A stretch of 64,000 nt of DNA from Rosistilla carotiformis (GCF_007753095.1 NZ_CP036348.1:6053411-6117410); one strand, 5' to 3'; positions 53,101 through 62,321 are shown, numbered from the stretch's first letter. Numbers and translations are program-made. The notes: generated by a model from the letters alone, not told the origin.

Positions 53101-53865
53101 GGTCTGCGTCCCGTCGCGACGCTGGAAGGTCTGCCGCATCGCGGCGCGGTAGAGCAGTTCCAGTCGGTCGGCGATCACGCTTTCGGTGTGCGATCGGGCT
53201 AGCGTGGAGATCTGCGAATAGATCGTCGAAACCTTGACCGAGATGCATTCGATCTCGGGCATCTGCAGCGCGGCGAGGTACTTTTTCAGCCGCTGCCGCG
53301 TTTCGCCTTCGCCCAGCAACGCCTCGCCCAACAGGCAGACGTTCATCCGAATCCCTTCGCGTTGCCGCTCGCGAAGATGCTTTTCCAGCACCTCCTTCTC
53401 CGCCGGCAAGATCACGTTGGCCGTCTCGTGCCGCATTTTGTCTTTGACCATCGGGACGGCGACGCCGGGCAGGTAGCCGCCGAAGGTTTGGAAGCCGCGC
53501 AGCAGCGTGCGGTCCAGCGGGCTGAAGAATCGCGGCACGCCTTGAACGTCCAGGATGTGCGTCAATTGGTCGGCAACGCGCTGCGGCACGTCGGTTCGGA
53601 ACGCTTGATCGGTCATCTCGATAAGTGTCGCTTTATCCTCGTGATGTCCGATCATGCGATCGAGTTCGGATTGCTGGCGACGCTCGGCGGGCGTTAACAG
53701 TTGTTGCGATCGCTGCAACAGTTGTTTCGCCAAGGCGATCGCGCGCGCTGCGTCGCGCTGCCATCCGGTCAGTCCGGAGGCCGCCGATTCGGTGGCGGCA
53801 ACGGCCTCGTTGAGGTTGAGGAAAGGGGACGCTTCCGCGGCTGGGTCCGAAGCTGATGATGACAC
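50137..53865 (-). CDS. putA: Bifunctional proline dehydrogenase / glutamate semialdehyde dehydrogenase
   Basis: 1242 residues from the GTG at 53865; upstream starts would overlap the divergent Nudix gene. Residues about 100-440 are the FAD-dependent proline dehydrogenase barrel (SVKVSTIYSQI, YLDMEEYRDLHLT, GLPLTIRVVKGANMEMER). About 520-960 are aldehyde dehydrogenase, with ISPWNFPIAIPCGG, ETGGKNATIV and the catalytic cysteine in SGQKCSATSLLL. A further C-terminal domain of about 200 residues remains. PutA oxidises proline to glutamate, channelling the intermediate. There is no DNA-binding N-terminal RHH domain. Confidence 0.93.
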   Translation of the reverse strand: MSSSASDPAAEASPFLNLNEAVAATESAASGLTGWQRDAARAIALAKQLLQRSQQLLTPAERRQQSELDRMIGHHEDKATLIEMTDQAFRTDVPQRVADQLTHILDVQGVPRFFSPLDRTLLRGFQTFGGYLPGVAVPMVKDKMRHETANVILPAEKEVLEKHLRERQREGIRMNVCLLGEALLGEGETRQRLKKYLAALQMPEIECISVKVSTIYSQISTLARSHTESVIADRLELLYRAAMRQTFQRRDGTQTSKFVYLDMEEYRDLHLTVDVLKRTLDRPELSQVRAGIALQSYIPDSFDVLQDLAQWAQRRTAAGGLPLTIRVVKGANMEMERVEASIEGWPQAPYTTKHETDANYKRMIRTILAPENSAALRLGVASHNLFDIALAAIWATEADALQRVQFEMLEGMANQQRRALLELTGSMLLYAPACEQTDFLNAIGYLIRRLDENTGQENFLRHAFQLQPGTEAWRTLADGFRASLVAIDSVSTKPRRQQDRSQVPERPEVGETWQEFINEPNTDWSLPQNSRWAQELLASWRDRCDEAATRIPLSIAGREVTDAREIAESRDPSRPGKIACRYAMATSDDIDAAIACARQDPRNWRSMSSEARCATLRDAAQLLRMRRGDLLAAALIDGGKTLAESDPEVSEAIDFIEFYSLCADQAYQSPQVQASGVGVVAVISPWNFPIAIPCGGVAAALAAGSTVLLKPASETVLPAYLLCQAFWDAGVPREALQLVPCRGSDAGRRLVENPEVDIVILTGGTETAESMLRIRPDLALAAETGGKNATIVTGLSDRELAIKHVLQSAFGHSGQKCSATSLLLLEDEVFEDESFREMLADACKSLIVGTPWELQTRVGPLIRPPSGELARGLKELEPGESWLVMPEPCDDNPNLYRPGIKWNVQPDSFTHMTELFGPVLGVMPFRKLEQAIRIVNATGFGLTSGLESLDDREQELWREQIQAGNLYINRSTTGAIVLRQPFGGLGKSAFGPGIKAGGPHYVASLMKLRDQIDHPQMFNAHRFELPALQSMRENLKTPEASALIERCGGEDATESVIDRLQTALASYDRWATEEYRQQHDSVRLVGQDNWRRYRPIAALRIGISAADGPLDIVRCIAAAHAAGCRITLSHRPGEALALVDVIEFLTDDWAARIEMIEETTQQWIDAIEQGEVLRIRMTHAAAIDPAVREAANQHNVYICQTPVLSDGRYELLHYVREQSVCVDYHRYGNLGRRSEEARRHVL

Positions 53866-53894
53866 GGTGTCGATTCTCCGTTTAGAATTGTTAG

Positions 53895-54560
53895 ATGCCA
53901 ACAAACCAACCCGTCGAACTGCCGCTGCCCGTGCAACCGATGACCCGCTTAGGGGAACAACGGTCGCGAACGCGGAGCGCTTACAACCAAGCATCGGTCG
54001 GGCTCGCTTACGGACGCCACGCCGGACCGGTTCCGGGAGACGCGCGGCAAGCGGCTGTCCTTATCATGTTGGCATGGGACGGGGCGCAATGGAACCTACC
54101 GCTGACCAAACGCCCGACCAGCCTGCGACATCACGGCGGGCAGATCTGTTTCCCCGGCGGCCGCTTGGAAGCGGGTGAATCGGCGGTGGAGGCGGCGGTT
54201 CGCGAGTTCGACGAGGAACTGGGGATCGTCCCGGACGATTTGCAGATCCTGGGGCGGTTGTCGACGATGCATGTCTACGCCAGCCATAACGTCGTCACGC
54301 CGATCGTTGCGACGACGCGGCAGACGATGCAATTCCGGCTGGATCCGGTGGAGGTCGCCCAGGCGATCATGCTCCCCTGGGACGCGTTGACCGATGAATC
54401 GCGTTGGACGATGCGGAGTATGCAGCGGCCGATCTTTCGCAACCGCGAGGTTGTCGATTCGTTTACGTTCCGATATCGGGCGCTGCAATTTGGCGAGCAC
54501 CTGATCTGGGGAGCGACCGCGATGATGCTGGCCGAACTGTGCCAGGTCGGTTACCGGTAA
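53895..54560 (+). CDS. Nudix hydrolase, CoA pyrophosphatase-like
   Basis: 221 residues. Nudix box GRLEAGESAVEAAVREFDEELGI fits GX5EX7REUXEEXGU (shown in part), and the preceding LTKRPTSLRHHGGQICFPGG is the extra motif of CoA pyrophosphatases (NudL/YeaB type). It would cleave CoA to phosphopantetheine and 3',5'-ADP. Divergent from putA with only 29 bases between starts, so the promoters overlap. Confidence 0.88.
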   Translation: MPTNQPVELPLPVQPMTRLGEQRSRTRSAYNQASVGLAYGRHAGPVPGDARQAAVLIMLAWDGAQWNLPLTKRPTSLRHHGGQICFPGGRLEAGESAVEAAVREFDEELGIVPDDLQILGRLSTMHVYASHNVVTPIVATTRQTMQFRLDPVEVAQAIMLPWDALTDESRWTMRSMQRPIFRNREVVDSFTFRYRALQFGEHLIWGATAMMLAELCQVGYR

Positions 54561-54681
54561 CGCGGGGGCAGCGGGAACGCCGACTTTGCTCGATTGTGGC
54601 CCTCCCCGAGTCGCACTTCGGCGATTAGGATAACGGACAGCAATCGTTCTTTTGCCCGATTTCACCTCGGTTAACCCTGCC

Positions 54682-55866
54682 ATGTTCGAAACGATCCAAA
54701 CCGCGCCTCCCGACTCGATCCTTGGTCTCTCGGAAGCATTCCAAAAAGATCCCAATCCCGCCAAGATCAACCTCAGCGTTGGTGTATATAAGGATACGTC
54801 GGGACAAACGCCCGTCTTGCGGTGCGTTAAACAGGCTGAAGAAACGCTGCTGAAGACCGAAACGACCAAGGGTTATCTGGGTATCGATGGCTTGCCGGAG
54901 TATCGCCAGCACGTCCATGGATTGGTATTTGGCGAACAAGTTCCCGCGTCGCAAGTCGCCGTTGTGCAGACACCGGGCGGAACGGGTGCGCTGCGCGTCG
55001 CGGCCGACTTTATCGCCACGCAACTACGCCCCGCCCGCGTCTGGCTGTCGAACCCAACCTGGGCTAACCACAATGCCATTTTTGCGGCGGCCGGAGTGCA
55101 GGTGGAGACCTACAGCTACCTCAACGCCGAAAAGACCGGGCTTGATTTCGACAGCATGCTGGACGACCTGAAGACGAAATCGCACAACGGGGACGTCGTC
55201 CTGCTGCACGCCTGCTGCCACAACCCGACGGGGGTTGATCCGACAGCCGAACAATGGGCTCAGATAGCCGAAGTCGTACGCGAGCGTGGCCTGCTGCCAT
55301 TGGTCGATTTCGCCTACCAAGGCTTCGGCCAAGGGATCACCGAAGACGCCGTTGGCATTCGCACGCTGCTGGAAACTTGCGACGAGATGTTGGTCGCTAG
55401 CTCCTTCTCAAAAAACTTTGGGCTCTACAGCGAACGCGTCGGCGGACTGTCTTTGGTCGCGAAAAACCCCGAAGAAGCCACCGCGGCAATGAGCCAGCTG
55501 AAGTGCATCGTCCGCACGAACTACAGCAACCCGCCGCGTCATGGGGGAGCGATCGTTGCGACGGTCTTGGGCAATCCGGAACTGACTGCAACCTGGCACG
55601 AAGAGGTCGCCGAGATGCGGGACCGGATCGCTGCGATGCGTAGCCAGTTTGTGACGCAGATGCACCAGCGGCAGAGCAAGCGGGACTTTTCGTTCCTGCT
55701 GTCGCAGAGCGGCATGTTCTCGTTCAGCGGTCTGAACCCGATGCAGGTCGACCAGTTGCGGAACGAATACGCGATCTACATCGTCGGCAGCGGGCGGATC
55801 AACGTCGCCGGCATGACCGACGAAAATCTGCCGCGTCTGTGCGACGCGGTCGCTGCGGTTCTTTAG
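54682..55866 (+). CDS. Aromatic/aspartate aminotransferase (class I)
   Basis: 394 residues from the ATG at 54682. PLP lysine in SSFSKNFGLYSERVG; other class-I marks are INLSVGVYKD, GYLGIDGLPEYR, TPGGTGALRVAADF, LSNPTWANHNAIF, CCHNPTGVDPT and GRINVAGM. The pattern is that of AspC/TyrB-type enzymes that swap amino groups between aspartate or aromatic amino acids and 2-oxoglutarate. Monocistronic as far as seen. Confidence 0.9.
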   Translation: MFETIQTAPPDSILGLSEAFQKDPNPAKINLSVGVYKDTSGQTPVLRCVKQAEETLLKTETTKGYLGIDGLPEYRQHVHGLVFGEQVPASQVAVVQTPGGTGALRVAADFIATQLRPARVWLSNPTWANHNAIFAAAGVQVETYSYLNAEKTGLDFDSMLDDLKTKSHNGDVVLLHACCHNPTGVDPTAEQWAQIAEVVRERGLLPLVDFAYQGFGQGITEDAVGIRTLLETCDEMLVASSFSKNFGLYSERVGGLSLVAKNPEEATAAMSQLKCIVRTNYSNPPRHGGAIVATVLGNPELTATWHEEVAEMRDRIAAMRSQFVTQMHQRQSKRDFSFLLSQSGMFSFSGLNPMQVDQLRNEYAIYIVGSGRINVAGMTDENLPRLCDAVAAVL

Positions 55867-55951
55867 TTCGCGAAACGCCAACGCAAAGCGGGCAACGGAT
55901 GGGAGCCATTGGTGGTCCACCGTTCCCGCCGCTTGATTGCGGCCAGATCAT

Positions 55952-57784
55952 CTACAAGTATTTCGCCAAAGCGCCGCCACGGGCGGCGATCGCATCGACT
56001 CGCTTGACGATCTCGGGATCTTCAATCAACGGAGGCGCGTGGTGCGGTTTGACGCGTGCGTCGATCACCAGCGATCCCTCGCAGCCCCAGTGCTTATCGG
56101 CGACAAACGCTCCGATGCCATAGACATCCGCGGCGGGATTGCTGCGAGTGAACGTCGTCCAGACAAAATTGTTGATCGTTCGGGCGCTGAAGTCGCTGTC
56201 GTCGGCAACGATCACCAACGGGAAGCGATTGATCGGCGATTGAACGTCCATGCGGTCGGTCAACAGCGCATCCAGACGCGGCCGCGACGCCGACGCGGCC
56301 GGACCTTGAATGATCAGGATTCCCGGAGCCGCAACTTTCGGCTGGCCAAACCCTTCGGGCAGATGCAGGTCCCCTTCGATCGATGTCGGCAACTGGCGAA
56401 CGACGGGGCCAACCGCCGCGATCACCACCTTCGATCCGCGATTGAGTCCCGATCCGGAGTAGTCCAACGTGTCGATGGTCGTTTGTGTTTGGAAGTGCAG
56501 ATCGCGACGCCAATCGACGCGCTGCAACATATGCTGCAAGAAGCCCGAGACGTCGTGGATGTCGAGCTGTGTGTTGTCGTAGTGGTTTGCGATCCAGAGG
56601 TATTTGGCAAGCGACAGCTGACCGTTGCCAAGGACGGCGTTGGCTTGAGTCAGCAACTCCTGCGGCTCGTTAGCACCACTCATCGGCATATACCGCTCGC
56701 TGCCGATCGCCAGCAGCAGCGGATGGACGCCCGAAGCATCGACCGCGTGAACCGCCTTGATCCCCGGCAAGACCGTCGGGATCACGGGGCCGGTCAGATC
56801 GTGGATCAGTTCGCCGAAGGTCGTATCCTCTTGCGGAGGCCGCCCGACGACGGTCAGTGGCCAAACGGCATCGTTGCGGTGATAAACACGCTCCACATTC
56901 AGGACCGGGAAATCGTGCTGCAGGCTGTAATAACCCAGGTGATCACCAAACGGACCCTCCGGCTTTTGTCGCGTTGGATCGATCGTACCGACGATGGCAA
57001 AATCGGCGTCGGCGTAGATCGGCGCATGCCCCGGGCCGGTAACCATCGGAATCCGGTGCCCCGCCAAAGCGCCGGCAAAGGTCAGCTCCGACAGCCCTTC
57101 GGGCAACGGCATCACGGCGGAAAGGGTCATCGAAGGGGCACCGCCCACGGTGACGACAACGCGAAACGGGCGACCGTTCTCCAACGCTGCGCGATGATGG
57201 ACGCCGATCCCACGATGGATCTGGTAGTGCATCCCGACTTCGGTCTGCGGATCGTAATCGTTCCCCGATAACTGAACCCGGTACATCCCAAGGTTTGTCT
57301 GCTGCAGGCTGGCGCCGTCGGCCGGTTGGCTGAGCACTTGCGGCAGCGTGACAAACGCACCACCATCATCGGGCCACGATTTCAATTGCGGCAGATCGGG
57401 CAGAGCGATCGAATTCTGCATCACCGCACCGCTTCGGCAGCGGCGAGGCAACATCGTCAGTGCGGCCAGCGGGACGCTGGGGTAACGCCAGAACTGCTTC
57501 GCCGCCAACGAGGGGTCGATCTTCAATTCGATCAACTTGCGAACGCGGTCGATCGTGTGGCGGAAAAGGTAGCGGGCTTGTTCCAGCGACCCAAACAGGT
57601 TGCTGACCATTGGAAACCGACAACCGGTCACGTTGGTAAACAGGACCGCCGGCCCACCGTTAAGGTAAACGCGACGCTGAATCTCCGCCAATTCGAGATT
57701 GGCATCGACCGGATGCTCGTAACGGATCAAACGCCCGCCTGCGGCGAGGTCGTCGACGGCCTGTCGAGTGCTGCGATGTTTCAT
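55952..57784 (-). CDS. UbiD-family decarboxylase
   Basis: 610 residues. UbiD marks: VTVGGAPSMTL, the glutamate-rich EGPFGDHLGYYS catalytic region, IPTVLPGIKAVHAVDASG and DVYGIGAFVADKHWG. UbiD enzymes use prenylated FMN made by UbiX to decarboxylate unsaturated or aromatic acids, including the ubiquinone precursor. Extra N-terminal residues (DDLAAGGRLIRYEHPVDANL) agree with planctomycete menaquinone/futalosine-type UbiD homologues. No ubiX in the window. Upstream YbgC-type gene is 87 bases away on the same strand. Confidence 0.88.
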   Translation of the reverse strand: MKHRSTRQAVDDLAAGGRLIRYEHPVDANLELAEIQRRVYLNGGPAVLFTNVTGCRFPMVSNLFGSLEQARYLFRHTIDRVRKLIELKIDPSLAAKQFWRYPSVPLAALTMLPRRCRSGAVMQNSIALPDLPQLKSWPDDGGAFVTLPQVLSQPADGASLQQTNLGMYRVQLSGNDYDPQTEVGMHYQIHRGIGVHHRAALENGRPFRVVVTVGGAPSMTLSAVMPLPEGLSELTFAGALAGHRIPMVTGPGHAPIYADADFAIVGTIDPTRQKPEGPFGDHLGYYSLQHDFPVLNVERVYHRNDAVWPLTVVGRPPQEDTTFGELIHDLTGPVIPTVLPGIKAVHAVDASGVHPLLLAIGSERYMPMSGANEPQELLTQANAVLGNGQLSLAKYLWIANHYDNTQLDIHDVSGFLQHMLQRVDWRRDLHFQTQTTIDTLDYSGSGLNRGSKVVIAAVGPVVRQLPTSIEGDLHLPEGFGQPKVAAPGILIIQGPAASASRPRLDALLTDRMDVQSPINRFPLVIVADDSDFSARTINNFVWTTFTRSNPAADVYGIGAFVADKHWGCEGSLVIDARVKPHHAPPLIEDPEIVKRVDAIAARGGALAKYL

Positions 57785-57871
57785 GAGCCTAGACGGAGGG
57801 CTTGAGAGAGGGGCAGGCGAGATTCCAGAGCGAGCCCCGGGAAGGATTCCGCGCAGAGGACGCGATGAAAA

Positions 57872-58291
57872 CTAAACCGTATGCCGAGCCAAGCGTTCAC
57901 GGGTGGCAGCGGGGATTTCGATCGAGGCGATTTGGTGCCGGGCGTCGATGCGACAGCAGACGACGGTGATTTCACCGACGGCAACCAATCGATCAGCGAC
58001 CCGAAACTCATGCCGATAGCGGACGCTCTTGCTGCCCAAGTGAAGAATGGAGACCGCGATATCGATGATATCCTCGAACCGCACCGCGCTTTTGTAATCA
58101 CACGTCGCCGAAACGCGAGGCCAACCGATGGTCGATTCGCCGTCGGGCTGCATCACACTTAAGCCGACCGAACGGAGCATTTCATGTTCGGCCTGCTCCA
58201 TGTAGGTGAAAAAGGCAGAGAAATGCATGATGCCAGCGGCATCGGTGTCGCGAAATTCGATGCGGCGTCGGGTCTGGTAGGGGCTGCTCAT
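57872..58291 (-). CDS. YbgC/FadM-type acyl-CoA thioesterase
   Basis: 139 residues; hotdog fold with the catalytic motif RRRIEFRDTDAAGIMHFSAFFTYMEQAEHEMLRS (Asp in RDTDAAGIMHF; shown in part) and RVSATCDYKSAVRFEDIIDI. Acts on acyl-CoA or acyl-ACP thioesters. Probably in an operon with the UbiD gene. Confidence 0.88.
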   Translation of the reverse strand: MSSPYQTRRRIEFRDTDAAGIMHFSAFFTYMEQAEHEMLRSVGLSVMQPDGESTIGWPRVSATCDYKSAVRFEDIIDIAVSILHLGSKSVRYRHEFRVADRLVAVGEITVVCCRIDARHQIASIEIPAATRERLARHTV

Positions 58292-58403
58292 CGTCGATCC
58301 TGCCGGTGGGTCAGTTCACGGTCGCGGTGTCGGCGCACGAAAAAAGAGCCGTATTGATTCCATACGACTCTTCGTTGTCTTGTCTTCGCGGGCAAGCGAA
58401 TGC

Positions 58404-58682
58404 TTATTCGCCAACAAATGGCAGCAAAGCCATGAAGCGAGCGCGTTTGACAGCTTGCGTTACGGCGTGCTGGCTGGTTGCCGAACATCCGCTCTTGCGG
58501 CGTCCAACGATCTTGCCGTGGCGATTGACCAACCGACGCAGAAGTTCCACATCCTTGTAATCGACGTACATCGGACGTGGCCGAGTGCCATCGACGAACA
58601 GTGGATCTTGCTTCTTCTGACGAGAGCGGACACGCGATCGCTTGCGTGCTCGGCTCCGGGTACTCATTGGTCGTGCAGCCAT
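58404..58682 (-). CDS. rpsR: Small ribosomal subunit protein bS18
   Basis: 92 residues, basic. The core [40 protein letters not shown] and [13 protein letters not shown] is diagnostic (shown in parts). It stands alone here, away from the common rpsF-rpsR-rplI cluster. A second ATG five codons in is possible. Confidence 0.92.
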   Translation of the reverse strand: MAARPMSTRSRARKRSRVRSRQKKQDPLFVDGTRPRPMYVDYKDVELLRRLVNRHGKIVGRRKSGCSATSQHAVTQAVKRARFMALLPFVGE

Positions 58683-58957
58683 GGAAAATGTTGAATTTTG
58701 TTAGATTGTGGAGATTCGAGTTTCGGACTGCCGCGCGCAGCAAACCACATACAGAGGGACGATTATGACAAGCTGTGTGAATTCTGCAAGTGCAAATCAG
58801 TGTGGCACGCGGCTTTAAAATGGCCGCCGGCCGCCCCCAAAATCGCGCGGGGCTGGACGTTGATTTGCCAGCAATTACCTGAATTTAGGTCCCACCGACA
58901 GGTATAATTGTCGACTCACCCCACCAACAACCTTACAACTCCCTCGAAAAAACCGCC

Positions 58958-60550
58958 ATGAAGCATTTTCTTGCTCCCATCGCCTGCGTTCTGCTGCTGG
59001 CCTGCCAGACGGCGACTGCCGCCGATCGCCCCAACGTGATGATTTTGATCAGCGACGACGTTTCCTGGCCGCACGCATCAGCCTACGGTTCCAAAATGGT
59101 GACGACTCCCGCGTTCGACGCGATTGCCAAGCAGGGCGTGTTGTTCAACAACGCGATCTGCCCCAGTCCCGGCTGCAGCCCCTCGCGGGCCGCGTTTTTG
59201 ACAGGGCGGCACACCTGGACGATCGAGCACGCTGGAACGCACGCCAGCTACTTCGCCCCCGAATACGAGACCTTTCCGATCCGTTTGGCCGATGCCGGAT
59301 ACTTTGTGGGGCACACCGGCAAAGGTTGGGCGCCGGGCGACTGGAAAGCCCTCGGTGGCAAGCGCGATCCGTGCGGCCCCAAATTCAAAGCCAAACCCGC
59401 CAAGGGAGAATCGAGCTACGCCGCCGGTTTTCGGGAGTTCCTGAATCAACGTCCCGCTGGCGAACCGTTCTGTTTCTGGTTCGGCAGCACCGACGCTCAC
59501 CGCCCCTACAAATTTGGATCGGGCCTCGAGAAAGGAATGAAGCTGGAACAGGCGGAGGTTCCCGGCTACCTGCCCGACGCTCCCGAAATCCGCAGCGATT
59601 TCTTAGACTACGCATTTGAAGTCGAACGTTTCGACGATGATTGCGCGACGATGCTACAGATGATTCGCGACGCGGGCGAGTTCGAGAACACGATCTTTAT
59701 CGTGACCAGCGACAACGGCATGCCGTTTCCACGCGCCAAAGCGAACTGTTACGAGCACGGCATCCATGTTCCGCTAGCAATCTCGTGGCAGGGACATTTT
59801 CCCGGCGGGCGAACCAGTGACGACCTTGTCAGTTTCGTCGACATCGCCGCGACGATCTACGAAGCGAGCGGCGTCGCGCCACCTTCGGCCAAGCCGCTCT
59901 CGGGCAAGAGCATGCTGTCGATGCTGGAGTCTGAAAAATCGGGGATCATCGAACCGCAGCGGACCGAAGTTTTCAGCGCCCGCGAGCGTCATTCCTCGTC
60001 GCGCTACAATTCGCTCGGCTACCCGCAGCGGGCGATCCGCACGCATCAGTACCTCTACATCCGCAACTTCCGCCCCGAGCGGCTGCCGGCCGGACCGGCT
60101 CAGAAATATGACAGCGTCACCTACGATGCCGCTGGGAATCTCGTCGACGCCCAACTGGGGGACGCCCATGGCGGATATCACGATATCGATGCCTGTCCCT
60201 CTTTGGACTATTTGATCGAAAAACGGGACGACCCGAAGTTTGGAAAGTTCCTGGGTCTGTCGGTCGACCTGCGGCCGGGGGAAGAGCTGTTCGACATCCA
60301 GAAGGATCCCGATTGCTTGAACAACGTGGCGACCGACCCTGAGTTTGAGAGCGTCCGCAAGGATCTTCACAAACGTTTGACACAGCATCTCGAAGCGACG
60401 GGGGACGCGAGGCAGATCGACGGCGGCGATATCTGGGAAATGTATCCCCGCGTCAGCCCGCTGCGTTGGTTCCCCGAGCCACAGTGGGCCAAGGAGCACC
60501 TAGACCGCGTACCGATCCAAGGCTGGGTGGAAGAACGCCGCCCGCGTTGA
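58958..60550 (+). CDS. Sulfatase, secreted (choline/heparan-sulfatase-like)
   Basis: 530 residues. Signal peptide at 1-22, then RPNVMILISDDVSWPHASAY; formylglycine motif CSPSRAAFLTGR (Cys73), and further metal ligands in FVTSDNGMPFPRAKANCYEHG-like IVTSDNGMPFPR. C-terminal WFPEPQWAKEHLDRVPIQGW is typical of planctomycete sulfatases. Preceded by about 275 bases of spacer with a TATAAT-like box (TATAAT at 58902-58907). Confidence 0.9.
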   Translation: MKHFLAPIACVLLLACQTATAADRPNVMILISDDVSWPHASAYGSKMVTTPAFDAIAKQGVLFNNAICPSPGCSPSRAAFLTGRHTWTIEHAGTHASYFAPEYETFPIRLADAGYFVGHTGKGWAPGDWKALGGKRDPCGPKFKAKPAKGESSYAAGFREFLNQRPAGEPFCFWFGSTDAHRPYKFGSGLEKGMKLEQAEVPGYLPDAPEIRSDFLDYAFEVERFDDDCATMLQMIRDAGEFENTIFIVTSDNGMPFPRAKANCYEHGIHVPLAISWQGHFPGGRTSDDLVSFVDIAATIYEASGVAPPSAKPLSGKSMLSMLESEKSGIIEPQRTEVFSARERHSSSRYNSLGYPQRAIRTHQYLYIRNFRPERLPAGPAQKYDSVTYDAAGNLVDAQLGDAHGGYHDIDACPSLDYLIEKRDDPKFGKFLGLSVDLRPGEELFDIQKDPDCLNNVATDPEFESVRKDLHKRLTQHLEATGDARQIDGGDIWEMYPRVSPLRWFPEPQWAKEHLDRVPIQGWVEERRPR

Positions 60551-60606
60551 TCCCCGCAGAGGGGAGCAGGCAGAGGCAACACGGCGTCTTCTCGTTTGAC
60601 CGCAAT

Positions 60607-60743
60607 ACCGTTCAACGAAGGCGCGTCGGACCGTCGCAAGAATTAGCGGCGGGACGTAGTGGACGAGGTTACGAGTCCCCGCGATTGGGTCTGATGCATG
60701 CAAAAGGACTCGTAACCTCGTCCACTACGCTTCGTTGAACGGT
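60607..60743. repeat. Nested perfect inverted repeat (fold-back element)
   Basis: Outer arms ACCGTTCAACGAAG (60607-60620) and CTTCGTTGAACGGT (60730-60743), 14 of 14 complementary. Inner 24-bp arms CGTAGTGGACGAGGTTACGA plus GTCC (60655-60678) and its exact complement (60706-60729), separated by 27 bases. The inner right and outer right arms touch; the left arms are 34 bases apart. It looks like a MITE or a repeat-into-repeat insertion downstream of the sulfatase, not a simple terminator (no T-tract). Confidence 0.8.
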
Positions 60744-60869
60744 CTTCTCGTTGAACCGCGTGGGCAAACGCCCCGCGCGTCGATTGCCCTGGTGCGAGGT
60801 GGCCTGGGTTTTGGGGGCCACCTCAAACGGTTAGCTACGCCGCGGAGGCGGCTAAGCCCCGTTCGCGCG

Positions 60870-60893
60870 GTCGGCTGAAGCCTTTACTCCAGC
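60870..60893 (-). repeat. Fifth copy of the 24-bp intergenic repeat
   Basis: GTCGGCTGAAGCCTTTACTC plus CAGC is the reverse complement of the unit at 13347-13457 with one base changed. The surrounding 60744-61080 holds no gene. Confidence 0.8.
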
Positions 60894-61080
60894 GCGGTGA
60901 TGCGGCGAAACACAACCCGACCTGCTCAGTACCCAAAGCTGGTGCGCAACACGAAGGTCTCGTTGTTGCTGATATCACCGGGCGAGAAACCGGTACTCCA
61001 GCTCGCGGCGTGTCCCTCTTTACGCCCTCCCTGTGGCTCTGCGTCTCCTCGACTCACGCAACCAAAGACCGGCCGTGTCT

Positions 61081-61776
61081 TTATGCGTAAGACACCCAGC
61101 CTCGGAAAGCGAACCCGGCGTAGAACAGTTCGACGTCCGAAAACCCCGCTTCCTGCAAAAGCGATTCGTCACGCTGGGGTTCGAGGATGGTGAGATAGGC
61201 GTCCACAGCCTTTTGGAACTGCGATGCCTTTTCGGCATCCAGGGCGGGGCGAACCATGTAGGCTGCGTACCGTGAAAGCCACCGCTGGCGCGCACCATCG
61301 GCTTGAGGGAAACTCAGGTGCACCACGATGAACGGTGCTTGTGGCTTGAGCCGCTGACGAATGGCGGCCAACATCTGCTTTCGCTCTTCCAGGTCTGCAA
61401 AATGCATTGTCAAAATGCACGTGGCCGCATCAAACGGCCCCTCTGGCGCAGCATCGACCTTGCCCTCGTGCAGCCTGACTCGCGAGGCAAGCGGCCCCAG
61501 CGTTTGCTCGGCAAGTTGCAGCATTGCCGGGGAAGGGTCCACGCCATCAAATTCCCAGCTCGGTTCCGCTTGGGCGAACACCTTCAACTCGAGTCCACCG
61601 CCAGCTCCAACGACCAGGATACGGCCGTGGCTTTGCACCCGCTCGGCCAGCAACAACGCCGCCATCCGCTGCATGTCCGCGAACCCCGGAACGGCGATCG
61701 GTGGCGAATCCACGTATTTCGCGACCGCTTCGGGGACGTGAAATGCCGCTTCGAGAAAATCAGCTTTGGAGTCCAT
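61081..61776 (-). CDS. Class I SAM-dependent methyltransferase
   Basis: 231 residues. Motif I VVGAGGGLELKVFAQAEPSWEF with the acidic GVDPSPAMLQLAEQTLG motif II, then FDAATCILTMHFADLEERKQ and PFIVVHLSFP (shown in parts). It overlaps the upstream Rrf2 regulator gene by 17 bases. Substrate unknown. Confidence 0.82.
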   Translation of the reverse strand: MDSKADFLEAAFHVPEAVAKYVDSPPIAVPGFADMQRMAALLLAERVQSHGRILVVGAGGGLELKVFAQAEPSWEFDGVDPSPAMLQLAEQTLGPLASRVRLHEGKVDAAPEGPFDAATCILTMHFADLEERKQMLAAIRQRLKPQAPFIVVHLSFPQADGARQRWLSRYAAYMVRPALDAEKASQFQKAVDAYLTILEPQRDESLLQEAGFSDVELFYAGFAFRGWVSYA

Positions 61777-62233
61777 GTCGGTTCGGTTTGGCTTGGAGGG
61801 AAATGCCTTTCGCTTTGAGGCGTTGGTGGCAATCGGCGCTCAGCGAGGCGAGCGTGACTTCCCCCAACTGCCGGAGCAGCAGTTGCTCGGCTTCGTCAAA
61901 CGTCTTGCCCAGTGCGGCGTTCACCGATTGCTCCACCAAACATCCCGGAGCCTCCGTGCGATTGCCCATCGCCAACAACCCCGGACTGCCGACCGCCTCA
62001 TAGATGTCCAGCAAAGTGACATCGGCCAGCTCGCACGCCAACGTCCAACCGCCTCCGTGCCCCTTGACGCTTCGTACGTACTGCTGCTCGCGAAGCCCCG
62101 CCATCAGACGACGCACCACGACAGGATTCGTGTCCATGATCTTCGACAAATCGTCCGAAGTCACCGGTTCGTCCAGCTCCGCCATGTGCAACAAAATGTG
62201 CAGGACGCCGGATAGCTTGCTATCTCGTTTCAT
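61760..62233 (-). CDS. Rrf2-family transcriptional regulator
   Basis: 157 residues from the ATG at 62233. Winged-helix start KRDSKLSGVLHILLHMAELD, recognition helix NPVVVRRLMAGLREQQYVRS, then GHGGGWTLACELADVTLLDIYEAVGS (shown in parts). Three cysteines (ACELAD, APGCLV, ADCHQ) are present, but not in the usual Fe-S spacing, so redox or ligand sensing is open. It precedes a methyltransferase and is divergent from another. Confidence 0.85.
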   Translation of the reverse strand: MKRDSKLSGVLHILLHMAELDEPVTSDDLSKIMDTNPVVVRRLMAGLREQQYVRSVKGHGGGWTLACELADVTLLDIYEAVGSPGLLAMGNRTEAPGCLVEQSVNAALGKTFDEAEQLLLRQLGEVTLASLSADCHQRLKAKGISLQAKPNRHGLQS

Positions 62234-62321
62234 GTAACTTACGGTATTACGTGTAGGCGACTCCGTCAAGTTCGGCTTGGAACGCCGCGGCGGCTCAGCC
62301 ACACACTCCAGGAGCAATACG
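62234..62321. promoter_or_regulatory. Divergent promoter region of the Rrf2 gene and a methyltransferase
   Basis: Short intergenic region with the direct repeat TTACGGTATTAC (62240-62251), a plausible Rrf2 operator overlapping the regulator's own start. AGGAG precedes the TTG of the right-hand gene. No footprint evidence. Confidence 0.35.
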
